Of a stretch of DNA of 64,000 nucleotides, positions 34,175-46,364 are shown piece by piece. Both the position numbers and the translations under genes were made by a program. Origin of the DNA: Rhinolophus ferrumequinum (lineage: Eukaryota; Chordata; Mammalia; Chiroptera; Rhinolophidae); the NCBI RefSeq assembly GCF_004115265.2, contig NC_046295.1, positions 72,621,008-72,685,007 on the forward strand, given 5' to 3'. The number at the start of each line of letters is the position of its first letter. Positions within the stretch are counted from its first letter, which is position 1. The notes beneath the pieces were generated by a model that ran no database searches, had not been told where the DNA came from, and saw nothing but the letters and a program-made list of their open reading frames with translations.

Positions 34175-35106
34175 ATGAGGCCTGAGAACCAGAGCAGCGT
34201 GTCCCACTTCCTCCTGCGGGGGCTCCCCATCCGGCCCGAGCAGCAGGGCGCGTTCTTCGCCCTGTTCCTGGCCATGTACCTGACCACGGTGCTGGGGAAC
34301 CTGCTCCTTATCCTGCTCATCAGGCTGGACGCTCGCCTGCACACGCCCATGTACTTCTTCCTCAGCCACTTGGCCTGCTCTGACGTTGCTGTTTCATCTG
34401 TCACCGTCCCTAAGATGCTCATGGACATGCTGACTCAGGACAATCCATCCCCTATGCAGGGTGCATTTTTCAGTTGTATCTTTTCATAGTTTTGGTACTT
34501 TTGACAATCTCCTTCTAGCGGTGATGGCATATGACAGGTACGTGGCCGTCTGTCACCCTCTACACTACCCCAGCATCATGAGGGAGGAGTTGTGTGTGAC
34601 GCTGGTGGCTGGCACCTGGGTTGTCTCCTTTGTCCATGCCCTCTTGCACACCCTCCTCGTGGTCCCGACTGTCCTTCTGTCGCTGACAGTACCATCAACC
34701 ACTTTTTATGTGAGCTCACTGTGCTCCTGAAGCTGAGCTGCTCGGACAGCTCCTCAATGAGCTGGTCCTCTTCACTGAGGGAGGAATACTTTTCATCTTG
34801 CCTTTGGGGAGTGTCTTAGGCTCCTATATCTGTATAGGGACTATCATCCTGAGGGTCCCCACCACGAAGAGACTCTTGAAAGCCTCTTCTACCTGTGGCT
34901 CCCATCTCTTTGTGGTATCGTTTTATTACGGGACTCTCGCAAGTGTTTACTTTTTCTCTTCATCGTGGGACTCCAAAGACATAATTGCTTCAGTCATGTA
35001 CACAGCAGTTACACCCATGCTGAATCCCTTCATCTATAGCCTGAGGAACAGAGACATAAAACAGGCCCTACGTGTGTTTGTCAATAGGGCTAACTTCTTC
35101 AAGTGA
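34175..35106 (+). pseudogene. OR1J-like: Olfactory receptor, OR1J subfamily (copy 4), disrupted or mis-assembled
   Basis: Reads as the normal receptor for about 88 codons, then loses frame near 34441 ('gactcaggacaatcc' for 'gactcaggaccaatcc'). Further one-base indels lie near 34488, 34664, 34681 and 34753. The last 102 codons (34798-35106) are again perfect receptor sequence through PMLNPFIYSLRN and the normal stop. Substitutions are very few. Recent pseudogenes seldom gain five one-base indels before gaining substitutions, and the neighbouring non-coding DNA shows the same pattern. A functional gene misread by the assembly is therefore quite possible. It shares KASSTC with copies 5 and 7. 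Confidence 0.8.
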
Positions 35107-36060
35107 CAATCACTAAATCCTCACATCGCAGTCATGAGCACAGCGAGCTATTCTCTCCTAGATGATTGCGTAGGTCGACATCTCCATATAAGTTCAATAG
35201 AACATGCATTCTGCTGTCATATGTAGTGCTGTGAATATGTCAACTCGGCAAGTTTGCTCCTTGGATTGGTGATAATTCTTTATCCCTAATTAATGTTTTG
35301 TTTGTTCATCTCTTATAAGACATGTACATAATCCTATGCAAACATGTCACAATTGTAAATGTGGATTTGTCTTTTTCTCCTTTGCGATATGTCAGTTCTT
35401 GCTTATATATTGTTTATAGTATGTTATTCAGGACACACGATTTGGGCACAATATTGCAGTGGTGAGCTGAGCGTTCTGTCATTGGCTTTCAGCTGATTTT
35501 GTGCCTGTCTTCCCCAACTCACATTCAGTGACATCACGTTTGGTGGACTGAAATCAGCCATGATGAGAATAATTACAACTGTATATGGACAATAATTACA
35601 ATGCCCAAGGGACATGGGCAAGTGCTACAAAGCAAGGCTTAAAAAAACAACAGAGGAGAAGTTGAAAAACTACATTTAGCTGCACAGCACTGCATTTATA
35701 ACTAGGAGATATTTCTCATCACTCTGTAGCAATGGGTCCGACATGAACTTCTCATCTATTTTCTTCTGATAACAGTATTGATACTTGATATCTATATCTA
35801 CATCTATAGGGACTAGTATAGTATAGACAGTGGAGATGCACGTTTCTTGTTACTAGTATGTGCAAAATATTCGTTTTCCATTATTTTACTTTGAACCTTT
35901 CTATGTCCTTATATCTGAGAGGTGTCCAATGTTAATATAATAGTGTAAAGGTGGAATTTGATGTTTTTATGTAAATCAACAATTACTATATTTTGGACAA
36001 TTTGATCTAATAACCTTAATGCAATCAGAATATGTTGAATTTATATCTTCCATATTACTA

Positions 36061-36290
36061 CCATGTTTTCCCCAAAATAAGATTCAGCCAACCATTAGCT
36101 CTAATGTGTCTTTTGGAGCAATAATTAATATAAGACCTGGTATATATTATGTTATGATATGTTATGATATGTTATATTATAAGACCCGGTCTTATATTAT
36201 ATTAAAATAAGACCACATCTTATATTAATTTTTGCTCCAAAGATGCATAACAGCTGAAGATCCAGCTAGGTCTTATTTTGGTGAATACGG
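36061..36290. mobile_element. Mariner-type MITE, unit 4
   Basis: Same locus as the MITE at 26631. Slightly shorter through one-base losses typical of this tract. Confidence 0.8.
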
Positions 36291-36957
36291 TATATGTTTC
36301 CTATTTGAGTCATTTTCATAATTATTCTCCACTTCTATGTCTCCCTTTGATTAAATAGATGTTTTGTTATTATATTACCCATCTATTAACTTATTAATCA
36401 TACATTATTATTATTGTATAACTTTAACTATTAACTAACTATTATTATTATGCTATGACTCTTCTGTGCTTTATGTAGAAAGTACTTCTTGCTTCCTCTT
36501 TAAATTTTAAAAATGTAGTATAATATGCATAACATGAATTGGTCTTTTTAACCATTTGAGGTATCAATTCAGTGGTATTTAGTACATTCATCACACCATC
36601 TCATTCTAGGTCCTCTAAAGGAAACTTCTGTGGGACATCAACGCAATTGAATATTTGCAACTGTGAAAAAAACAGCAAGATAACTATGAATCAATATAGA
36701 GGGATTTTCAGGACATATTGTGAAATGGAAAAATATGCAATCTATAGCATGCTACCTTTTGTGTAACAATGAAGGGGAAATAAAAATATACATGTATTTG
36801 TCCATTTTATGTAAAGAAACACAAGAAGAATAAATCAGAAACTAGGTGAGACTACTGTCCTACAGGACGTAGGTGGGGATAAGTAGAAAAGACGAGCAGA
36901 TGAGCACATTTATTTGTATAGGGCCACATTAGTTCTTCTATTTGTCTGGATACTGAA

Positions 36958-37903
36958 TCTCCTGAAGAGAAGCTGAGGAGCTGGGCAGCAGCCTGGAGCA
37001 GGTGTCTGAACTCACCGATGATGAGTACAGGTCAGAGGAGCTGGAAATCTGCACCTGGCGATGGATCTGCCTGTGGGCTCGTGGGTGGTGTATGAGACTC
37101 TGTGCTCGTGAGTGTGCTTGTGTGTGTGTGTGTGTGTACTGTATGCCTGTGTACATGTCAGTTGGTGGCTGCATGTATGTGTGTTGTACTACACATGTGA
37201 CTCACAGCCTGACTATTTCCTGACTTACATCCAATCGGGACCCTGTTTCAGTGCGTGGAGACCAAGTTACCAGCCTCCCAGCGTGTGATTAGGGACTCCT
37301 GACTCACCCCATAGTCATAAATTTCTGCATCACAGCTGAGCGATGAGAGCTGAGCATCGGGATGAGAGTGTTGTCTGGTTGCTGGAGGAGAAGACGGCCG
37401 AACTCACCAAGGAACCGAGCTCAGGACTCAAACCTCAGCTCAGCAGTGTGTGCTAGTGCATGTGGGAGCTGTGTCTGTGCGTGACACACACTTGTGAGAG
37501 CAGGAATGTGTATTGTTTGCTGTTGCTGTGTGTATGTTCCCGTGGGTACCTTACCATGTGCAAGGGGTTGTGGGTGGTGGCTTAGTGACTGCCTGTGACA
37601 CACAGGCTTCACTGCCCCAGCTGACTGTCTTCCCCGGGAAGGGGTCGGGTCAGACGGCACCTCTCAGTAATGGGATGGTGTGTGCTGTTGGTAGCAGTGA
37701 GTGTGGCTGGGTGTGCATGTGTGTTTGGGGCATCTGATTTGCATCCATGACCTTAAGTATTTCCTTTAGGGCCTCCTTCTGGGGCACCATTGGCTGAGAT
37801 AACTGAACTCTAAGCAAGTCCCTGTTTCCTGAAACAGATCTGCTATCACTTTCATGTAGCTGAGTGTGAAGGAGTCATTCAGAATTTTGCAACCCTTTCT
37901 TTC
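36958..37903 (+). repeat. GT-rich block, A copy of unit 4
   Basis: Same deletion junction ('gtatagggccacattag') and same fusion to a MITE half as at 27540. Confidence 0.75.
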
Positions 37904-38059
37904 ATATGTTATGTTATGTTATGTTATGTTATGTTATGTTATGTTATGTTATATACGTCCCGTCTTATATTAAAATAAGACCACATCTTATATTAAATTT
38001 TGCTCCAAAAGATGAATACAGCTGATGGTCCAGCTAGGTCTTATTTTAGGGAAACACGG
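37904..38059. mobile_element. Right half of MITE with (ATGTT)n, unit 4
   Basis: Junction copy equivalent to 28488-28644. Confidence 0.8.
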
Positions 38060-39744
38060 TATACGTTTCTATTTGAGACAATTTCGTAATTATTCTCACT
38101 TCTATCTCTCCCTTTTGATTAAATATATATTTTGTTATTATATTCCCCATCTATTAACTTATTAATCATACATTATTATTATTTTATGCTTTTCTGTAGA
38201 GGTTACTTCCTGCTTCCCCTTTAAATTTTTTTTAAAATGTAGCTAACATATGCATAACATGAAATTGACCGATTTAACCATTTGAGGTATCAATTCAGCG
38301 GCATTTAGTACATTCATCACTACCATCTCATTCTAGGTCCCCTGAAGGAAACTCTGTGGGACAGCACCGCAATTGAGTACTTTGCAACTGTGAAAAAACA
38401 GCAAAGATATCTACGAATCAATATGGAGGGATTTCCAGGACATATTGTTAAATGGGAAAAAACACATCTACAGCACACGACCTTTTGTGTATCAAATGAA
38501 GGGGGAATAAAAAATATACATGTATTCGTCCATTTACGTAAAAGAAACACAAGAAGAATAAATCAGAAACTCGTGAGACTGCTCTCCTACAGGAGGTGGG
38601 TGGGACTTGGTAGAAAAGATGGGGTGATGAGTACATTTGTTGGCATAGTTTTGATCATGTGACCTATTACCACTAAATTAAGGAGAAGAGGTGGTGAATA
38701 AAGTAAAGAGAATAAAAGAAAACAAGTGAACCTAAGTACATTGAAATCAATACCATTATTAGACTTAAGGGGAAACTAAAATAACTAAGCTAAGTATTCT
38801 TGAACCCAGATTTTGTCTACATGCTCTCACAATAAAATAAAAACTCCTGGGAACAAAGCTTTGAGCTGCAGTTAGTGGGTCATTAGTAGTGGTATTAATG
38901 TAGAAATAGGAATAGAGGTGTTCATGAGTGGGGATTAGGGAAAGATCCTTCTTACAGGAGAATGCAACTAATTACTGTATTAATAGAAGAAACGTTAGAA
39001 TTAGAAAACCAGCATTTGGCCTCCACATTTGCGATAACTTTGTCACAGAAAATCACCAGCGGATGTTAAACACAGTGGGTGAAATTATTTGAAGAAAAAG
39101 GTAACTTGTATAGTCTCAAAATTGCCTACCCAAATGATACCTATTAATTTCAAGGTTAAAACAGTAACTTTACAGTAGAGAACCTGGCAGACACCACTGT
39201 AGTCAATTGATCAAGGACAAGAACACTAGTAAGTGCAAAAATTGGTGTCATGCCTTGATGATAAGCACTGTGGTACATCGGCCATAAATCTAAGCCTGAG
39301 TTATACATCCATACATCCATACAAACAAACATAGAGAAGGTAAACAGAGTAAAATGTTCCCCATTAGGGAATCTGGGTGAAGCCTGCCCAGGAATTCTTT
39401 ATGTCATGTTTACAACTCAACTCTATCTTTAGAATCATTTAAAAAATAAAAAGTTGAAAAGTCTTTTGTGTCCCAGCTGGAACAACGCCAAAGAACACAG
39501 GCATCCAGGTCACAGCTGGCATCAGGGACACCATTCCCTGAGACCCCAGACCTTTGGCTCTTGGACACACAGCTTCCCAAAGGACAGGAGGAAATTAGCC
39601 AGAAGCCTGGGGACTTTGTTTCAGTCCTCTCATTACCAATTAACTGTTATCTTTAGACTCACTTCTCTGTAGATGGTTAAGGAACCCGAAAGTTTGTTAG
39701 AAGCACTAGGGCCACAGATAGTCCTTTTCATCTGGATACTGAGT

Positions 39745-40695
39745 CCCCTGAAGAGAAGCTGAGGAGCTGGGCAACAGCCTGGAACAGGTGTCTGAAGTCA
39801 CCGACGATGAGTACAGGTCAGAAGAGCTGGAAATCTGCACCTGGTGATGGATCTGCCTGTGGGCTTGTGGGTGGTGTATGAGACTGTGCTCGTGAGTGTG
39901 CTTGTGTGTATGTGTGTGTGTGTACTCTATGCTTGTGTACATGTTATTTGGTGGCTGCATGTATATGTGTGTACTACATATGTGACTCACAGACTATTTC
40001 CTGAGTTACATCCAATCTGGACCCTGTTTCAGTGCGTGGAGACAAGTTACCAGCCTCCCAGTGTGTGATTAGGGACTCCTGACTCACACCCATGGTCATA
40101 AATTTCTGCATCACAGCTGAGCGATGAGAGCTGAGCATCGGGAGTGAGAGTGTTGTCTCGCTGCTGGAGGAGAAGAGGCCGAACTCACCAAGGAACCGAG
40201 CTCAGAAGGGCTCAAACCTCAGCTCAGCAGTGTGTGCTAGTGCACGTGGGAGCTGTGTCTGTGAGTGACACACACGTGTGCGAGAGCAGGAATGTGTATT
40301 GTTTGCTGTTGCCTGTGTGTATGTCACCGTGGGTGCGTCACCACGTGCATGAGGTGTGGGTGGTGGTTTAGTGACTGCCTGTGACTGAACAGGCTTCACT
40401 GCCCCAGCTGACTGTCTTCCCCGGGAAGGGGACGGGTCAGACGGCACCTCTCAGTAACGGGAGGGTGTGTGCTGTTCGTGCAGTGAGTGTGGCTGGGTGT
40501 GCATGTCTGTTTTGGGGCATCTGATTTGCATCCATGACCTCAAGTATTTCCTTAAGGGCCCTCCTTGTGGGGCACCATTGGCTGAGATAACTGAACTCTA
40601 AGCAAGTCCCTGTTTCCTGAAACAGATCTGCTATCACTTTCATGTAGCTGAGTGTGAAGGAATCATTCAGAACTTTGCAACCCTTTCCTTTCATT
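39745..40695 (+). repeat. GT-rich block, B copy leading to receptor 5
   Basis: Almost identical to the block at 30335. GT run short and interrupted near 39905-39923. Confidence 0.7.
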
Positions 40696-41248
40696 AAATA
40701 TCCCCCCAAAAGAAAGAAAGGTAGAAAAAGACACCACCAACAACAAAACTCCAAGCTTCATCTATGTGAAGTTATTGGGCTGAATCATCTCCAAACAGTG
40801 GTGAGAACTTGGGAAAGTTACTTAACTCTTTGGCCTCAGTTTCCACATGTATAAAACGGAAAGAATTGCATTTGCCTTGTGGATATTACAGAGGGTCTTT
40901 GTAAATATTTCTTGTATAAATAGAAGTTAATGTATTTGAGAATTTTTTTCAATTTGAAAGTTTATAAATATGAAGGAATGAAATTATCTAGGCAGGGGTC
41001 TAAGAAAATTTTGGACACCTTTAGGTCCTCACAACTCTGAAATAATGTATTGTGCTTGGCCCCCCAACCACAGAAGGGAGGTTTCCTGTGTATTGGTTAA
41101 AAACATGGGCTCTGATCACACAGACATACCGGACTGAATCCTATGGAGTAGCTAATACGTGGTAACTTTTAATCTATAGAAAATGATAATACATATATAT
41201 CAATTTATATATATTATATATCACATATATTATAGATACAATATACAG

Positions 41249-41250
<2 letters not shown>

Positions 41251-41284
<34 letters not shown>
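41251..41284. repeat. (GT)n microsatellite
   Basis: Perfect run at the same position as 17173-17208. Confidence 0.95.
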
Positions 41285-41286
<2 letters not shown>

Positions 41287-41563
41287 TTCTGTCCCCTACT
41301 GTAGTGTTTTATGCATATGGAATTTTTATCATTTCTCTTTCTATAACTTAAAACTAAAATAGGTGAAAGAACACCAATTCTTAGGGCAGTTGTGAAGAGG
41401 TTTTAAAGTCTGGAATGTAAGGCTGATGTGTGCATTTAGTTAGAAAATGTAGGTAAAGTTCTAGCCCAGATCCAACTGTTCACCAAAGCTCAGCATTATT
41501 AGGAAAGACAGTTGGAGGACGATTCTGATTTGGGCGCTATTCTGGAATAGAGGCTTTGACTGG

Positions 41564-42474
41564 CCCCCATTTCTAGAGTGTCCGTGAGTTCACAGCTGTA
41601 GGTCAGCGGGACGCGGCAGCTTCACAGGAGTGTGACAATGCGCTAACGCAGCCTCAGCACGCAGTCTCACGTGTTTCTTTTTTATTTTTATTTATTTTTA
41701 TTTTTTAATTTATTGGGGTGACAATTGTTAGTAAAATTACATAGATTTCAGGTGTGCAATTCTGTATCACATCATCCATAAATCACACTGTGTGTTCACC
41801 ACCCAGTCAGTCTCCCCTTCCATCACCATACATTTGATCCCCCTTACCCTCATCCCCCACCCCTCCACCCTCTTACCCTCTGAAAACCAACAAATTACGC
41901 TCCCCAGATTAATTTTCAAAACCGTGGCCATCCTGTGGTCACCGACTGCCCTCCAATCCCCTCACACTCCCCCCCCCCCCCACCCCTCCCGCACGTGTTT
42001 CTTTAAGGCAGAAACAACTGGTACCAGTTTGCCGAGGCTCATCCACTATTTCTGCCGCAGTGAACTATTATGGTTTGGCTCTGGCCTGGGCAGAAATGGT
42101 CTCTCTATGCTCATCATTTTCTACACGCACAGAGGGCAGGGACCTTCCTTTCTTGTTCACTGCTGCACCTCAGTCCTGGTAGAGGTCCCGACACAGACTC
42201 GAGTTTCCATAAATAATGGCTGAAGGAAACTCTGAACGCCCCCTTGCTTCCGGGCCATGACGTCTTGTTGGCTGATTAGGGTGCGATGTTTTCCAGGAGC
42301 CAGACTGGGATGGAGCAAAGGCACCTGTGTCCACAGGAGCGAGGAATTAACAGGAGTGGACTTACAAGTTCATGGTTTTCCCAGAGCAGGACTACGAGAT
42401 GTGATGGTCCTGTCATCCTTTCTAGGTTCCTGAGATTCCCAAACCTCCTCCATCCCCAGCAGACACAGGGCAGC
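41564..42474 (+). promoter_or_regulatory. Upstream region of receptor 5, split by an L1, with splice acceptor
   Basis: The conserved block is interrupted by the L1 at 41681-41991. The right part, with the L2 remnant (about 42130-42215) and acceptor AG at 42424-42425, is intact. Confidence 0.5.
41681..41991 (-). mobile_element. Bat-type L1 3' end, minus strand, private to unit 5
   Basis: Begins with a T/A-rich tail and 'ttggggtgacaattgttagt', and extends further into the 3' UTR than the other tails, ending in a C14-like run. Perfect 13-bp duplications cacgtgtttcttt lie at 41668-41680 and 41992-42004. It landed inside the conserved region upstream of receptor 5, about 480 bp before the ATG, and could alter its promoter. 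Confidence 0.9.
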
Positions 42475-43407
42475 ATGAGGCCTGAGAACCAGAGCAGCGT
42501 GTCCCACTTCCTCCTGCGGGGGCTCCCCATCCGGCCCGAGCAGCAGGGCGCGTTCTTCGCCCTGTTCCTGGCCATGTACCTGACCACGGTGCTGGGGAAC
42601 CTGCTCCTTATCCTGCTCATCAGGCTGGACGCTCGCCTGCACACGCCCATGTACTTCTTCCTCAGCCACTTGGCCTGCTCTGACGTTGCTGTTTCATCTG
42701 TCACCGTCCCTAAGATGCTCATGGACATGCTGACTCAGGACCAATCCATCCCCTATGCAGGGTGCATTTTTCAGTTGTATCTTTTCATAGTTTTTGGTAC
42801 TTTTGACAATCTCCTTCTAGCAGTGATGGCGTATGACAGGTACGTGGCCGTCTGTCACCCTCTACACTACCCCAGCATCATGAGGGAGGAGCTGTGTGTG
42901 ACGCTGGTGGCTGGCACCTGGGTTGTCTCCTTTGTCCATGCCCTCTTGCACACCCTCCTCGTGGTCCGACTGTCCTTCTGCGCTGACAGTACCATCAACC
43001 ACTTTTTATGTGAGCTCACTGTGCTCCTGAAGCTGAGCTGCTCGGACATCTCCGTCAATGAGCTGGTCCTCTTCACTGAGGGAGGAATACTTTTCATCTT
43101 GCCTTTGGGGAGTGTCTTAGGCTCCTATATCTGTATAGGGACTATCATCCTGAGGGTCCCCACCACGAAGAGACTCTTGAAAGCCTCTTCTACCTGTGGC
43201 TCCCATCTCTTTGTGGTATCGTTTTATTACGGGACTCTCGCAAGTGTTTACTTTTTCTCTTCATCGTGGGACTCCAAAGACATAATTGCTTCAGTCATGT
43301 ACACAGCAGTTACACCCATGCTGAATCCCTTCATCTATAGCCTGAGGAACAGAGACATAAAACAGGCCCTACGTGTGTTTGTCAATAGGGCTAACTTCTT
43401 CAAGTGA
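42475..43407 (+). CDS. OR1J-like: Olfactory receptor, OR1J subfamily (copy 5)
   Basis: Intact 310-residue OR. Distinguishing residues: L103 in helix 3, T148 in helix 4 (GTWVVS), V163, V194 and F250. S238 changes the family motif KAFSTC to KASSTC at the cytoplasmic end of helix 6, a site that couples receptor movement to the G protein. An in-frame ATG at 42286 opens a 373-codon frame like that of copy 1, but it lies before the splice acceptor and the other copies do not keep it, so 42475 is preferred. All other OR landmarks and cysteines are present. Confidence 0.95.
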   Translation: MRPENQSSVSHFLLRGLPIRPEQQGAFFALFLAMYLTTVLGNLLLILLIRLDARLHTPMYFFLSHLACSDVAVSSVTVPKMLMDMLTQDQSIPYAGCIFQLYLFIVFGTFDNLLLAVMAYDRYVAVCHPLHYPSIMREELCVTLVAGTWVVSFVHALLHTLLVVRLSFCADSTINHFLCELTVLLKLSCSDISVNELVLFTEGGILFILPLGSVLGSYICIGTIILRVPTTKRLLKASSTCGSHLFVVSFYYGTLASVYFFSSSWDSKDIIASVMYTAVTPMLNPFIYSLRNRDIKQALRVFVNRANFFK

Positions 43408-44358
43408 CAATCACTAAATCCTCACATCGCAGTCATGAGCACAGCGAGCTATGTCTCCTAAGATGATTGCGTGGTCGACATCTGCATATAAGTTCAATAG
43501 AACATGCATTCTGCTGTCATATGTAGTGCTGTGAATATGTCAACTCGGACAAGTTTGCTCCTTGGATTGGTGATAATTCTTTATCCCTAATTAATGTTTT
43601 GTTTGTTCATCTCTTATAAGACATGTACATAATCCTATGCAAAACATGTCACAATTGTAAATGTGGATTTGTCTTTTTCTCCTTTGCGATATGTCAGTTC
43701 TTGCTTATATATTGTTTATAGTATGTTATTCAGGACACACGATTTGGCATCACAATATTGCAGTGGTGAGCTGAAGCGTTCTGTCATTGGCTTTCAGCTG
43801 ATTTTGTGCCTGTCTTCCCAACTCACATTCAGTGACATCACGTTGGTGGACTGAAATCAGCCATGATGAGAATAATTACAACGTATATGGACAATAATTA
43901 CAATGCCCAGGGACATGGGCAAGTGCTACAAAGCAAGGCTTAAAAAAAAAACAGAGAGAAGTTGAAAAACTACATTTAGCTGCACAGCACTGCATTTATA
44001 ACTAGGAGATATTTCTCATCATCTCTAGCAATGGGTCCTACAAACTTCTCATCTATTTCTTCTGATAACAGTATTGATACTTGATATCTATATCTACATC
44101 TATAGGGACTAGTATAGTATAGATAGTGGAGATGCACGTTTCTTGTTACTAGTATGTGCAAAATATTCGTTTTCCATTATTTTACTTTGAACCTTTCTAT
44201 GTCCTTATATCTGAGAGGTGTCCAATGTTAATATAGTAGTGTAAAGGTGGAATTTGATGTTTTTATGTAAATCAACAATTACTATATTTTGGACAATTTG
44301 ATCTAATAACCTTAAATGCAATCAGAATATGTTTGAATTTATATCTTCCATATTACTA

Positions 44359-44592
44359 CCATGTTTTCCCCGAAATAAGATTCAGCCAACCATTAGCTCT
44401 AATGTGTCTTTTGGAGCAATAATTAATATAAGACCTGGTATTATATTATGTTATGATATGTTATGTTATGTTATGTTATAAGACCCGGTCTTATATTATA
44501 TTAAAATAAGACCACATCTTATATTAATTTTTGCTCCAAAAGATGCATAACAGCTGAAGATCCAGCTAGGTCTTATTTTTGGTGAAATACGG
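44359..44592. mobile_element. Mariner-type MITE, unit 5
   Basis: Same site and structure as in unit 3. Centre with more ATGTT-like repeats. Confidence 0.8.
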
Positions 44593-45266
44593 TATATGTT
44601 TCCTATTTGAGTCATTTTCATAATTATTCTCTCTTCTATATCTCCCTTTTGATTAAATAGATGTTTTGTTATTATATTACCCATCTATTAACTTATTAAT
44701 CATACATTATTATTATTGTATAACTTTAACTATTAACTAACTATTATTATTATTGATGACTTTCTGTGCTTTATGTAGAAAGTACTTCTTGCTTCCTCTT
44801 TAAATTTTTAAAAATGTAGTATAATATGCATAACATGAAATTGGTCTTTTTAACCATTTGAGGTATCAATTCAGTGGTATTTAGTACATTCATCATCACC
44901 ATCTCATTCTAGGTCCTCTAAAGGAAACTCTGTGGGACATCAACGCAATTGAATACTTTGCAACTGTGAAGAAAAAAACAGCAAAGATAACTATGAATCA
45001 ATATAGAGGGATTTTCAGGACATATTGTGAAATGGAAAAATATGCAATCTATAGCATGCTACCTTTTGTGTAACAATGAAGGGGAAATAAAAAATATACA
45101 TGTATTTGTCCATTTTATGTAAAAGAAACACAAGAAGAATAAATCAGAAACTAGTGAGACTACTGTCCTACAGGACGTAGGTGGGGATAAGTAGAAAAGA
45201 CGAGCAGATGAGCACATTTATTTGTATAGGGCCACATTAGTTCTTCTATTTGTCTGGATACTGAAT

Positions 45267-46207
45267 CTCCTGAAGAGAAGCTGAGGAGCTGGGCAGCAGC
45301 CTGGAGCAGGTGTCTGAACTCACCGATGATGAGTACAGGTCAGAGGAGCTGGAAATCTGCACCTGGCGATGGATCTCTGTGGGCTGTGGGTGGTGTATGA
45401 GACTCTGTGCTCGTGAGTGTGTGTGTGTGTGTGTGTGTGTGTACTGTATGCCTGTGTACATGTCAGTTGGTGGCTGCATGTATGTGTGTGTACTACACAT
45501 GTGACTCACAGCCTGACTATTTCCTGACTTACATCCAATCGGGACCCTGTTTCAGTGCGTGGAGACCAAGTTACCAGCCTCCCAGCGTGTGATTAGGGAC
45601 TCCTGACTCACACCCATGGTCATAAATTTCTGTATCACAGCTGAGCGATGAGAGCTGAGCATCGGGATGAGAGTGTTGTCTGGTTGCTGGAGGAGAAGAC
45701 GCCCGAACTCACCAAGGAACCGAGCTCAGGACTCAAACCTCAGCTCAGCAGTGTGTGCTAGTGCATGTGGGAGCTGTGTCTGTGCGTGACACACTTGTGA
45801 GAGCAGGAATGTGTATTGTTTGCTGTTGCCTGTGTGTATGTTCCCGTGGGTACCTTACCATGTGCAAGGGGTGTGGGTGGTGGCTTAGTGACTGCCTGTG
45901 ACAGACAGGCTTCACTGCCCCAGCTGACTGTCTTCCCCGGGAAGGGGTCGGGTCAGACGGCACCTCTCAGTAATGGGATGTGTGTGCTGTTGGTGCAGTG
46001 AGTGTGGCTGGGTGTGCATGTGTGTTTTGGGGCATCTGATTTGCATCCATGACCTTAAGTATTTCCTTTAGGCCCTCCTTCTGGGGCACCATTGGCTGAG
46101 ATAACTGAACTCTAAGCAAGTCCCTGTTTCCTGAAACAGATCTGCTATCACTTTCATGTAGCTGAGTGTGAAGGAGTCATTCAGAATTTTGCAACCCTTT
46201 TCTTTCA
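45267..46207 (+). repeat. GT-rich block, A copy of unit 5
   Basis: Same deletion and fusion junctions as the other A copies. GT run at about 45418-45441. Confidence 0.75.
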
Positions 46208-46364
46208 TATGTTATGTTATGTTATGTTATGTTATGTTATGTTATGTTATGTTATATAAGTCCCGGTCTTATATTAAAATAAGACCATGTCTTATATTAA
46301 ATTTTGCTCCAAAAGATGAATTACAGCTGATGGTCCAACTAGGTCTTATTTTAGGGAAACACGG
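46208..46364. mobile_element. Right half of MITE with (ATGTT)n, unit 5
   Basis: Junction copy equivalent to 28488-28644. Confidence 0.8.

Larger units (their letters stand above)
30036..39455 (+). repeat. Array unit 4 (receptor 4), indel-rich from about 33.5 kb
   Basis: GT-rich block B, compound L1 insertion, solo LTR, upstream region, broken receptor at 34175, MITE, A block, MITE half, flank. From about 33490 to 40050 (into unit 5) the text differs from its sister units mainly by single missing or added bases rather than substitutions, in coding and non-coding DNA alike. Confidence 0.75.
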
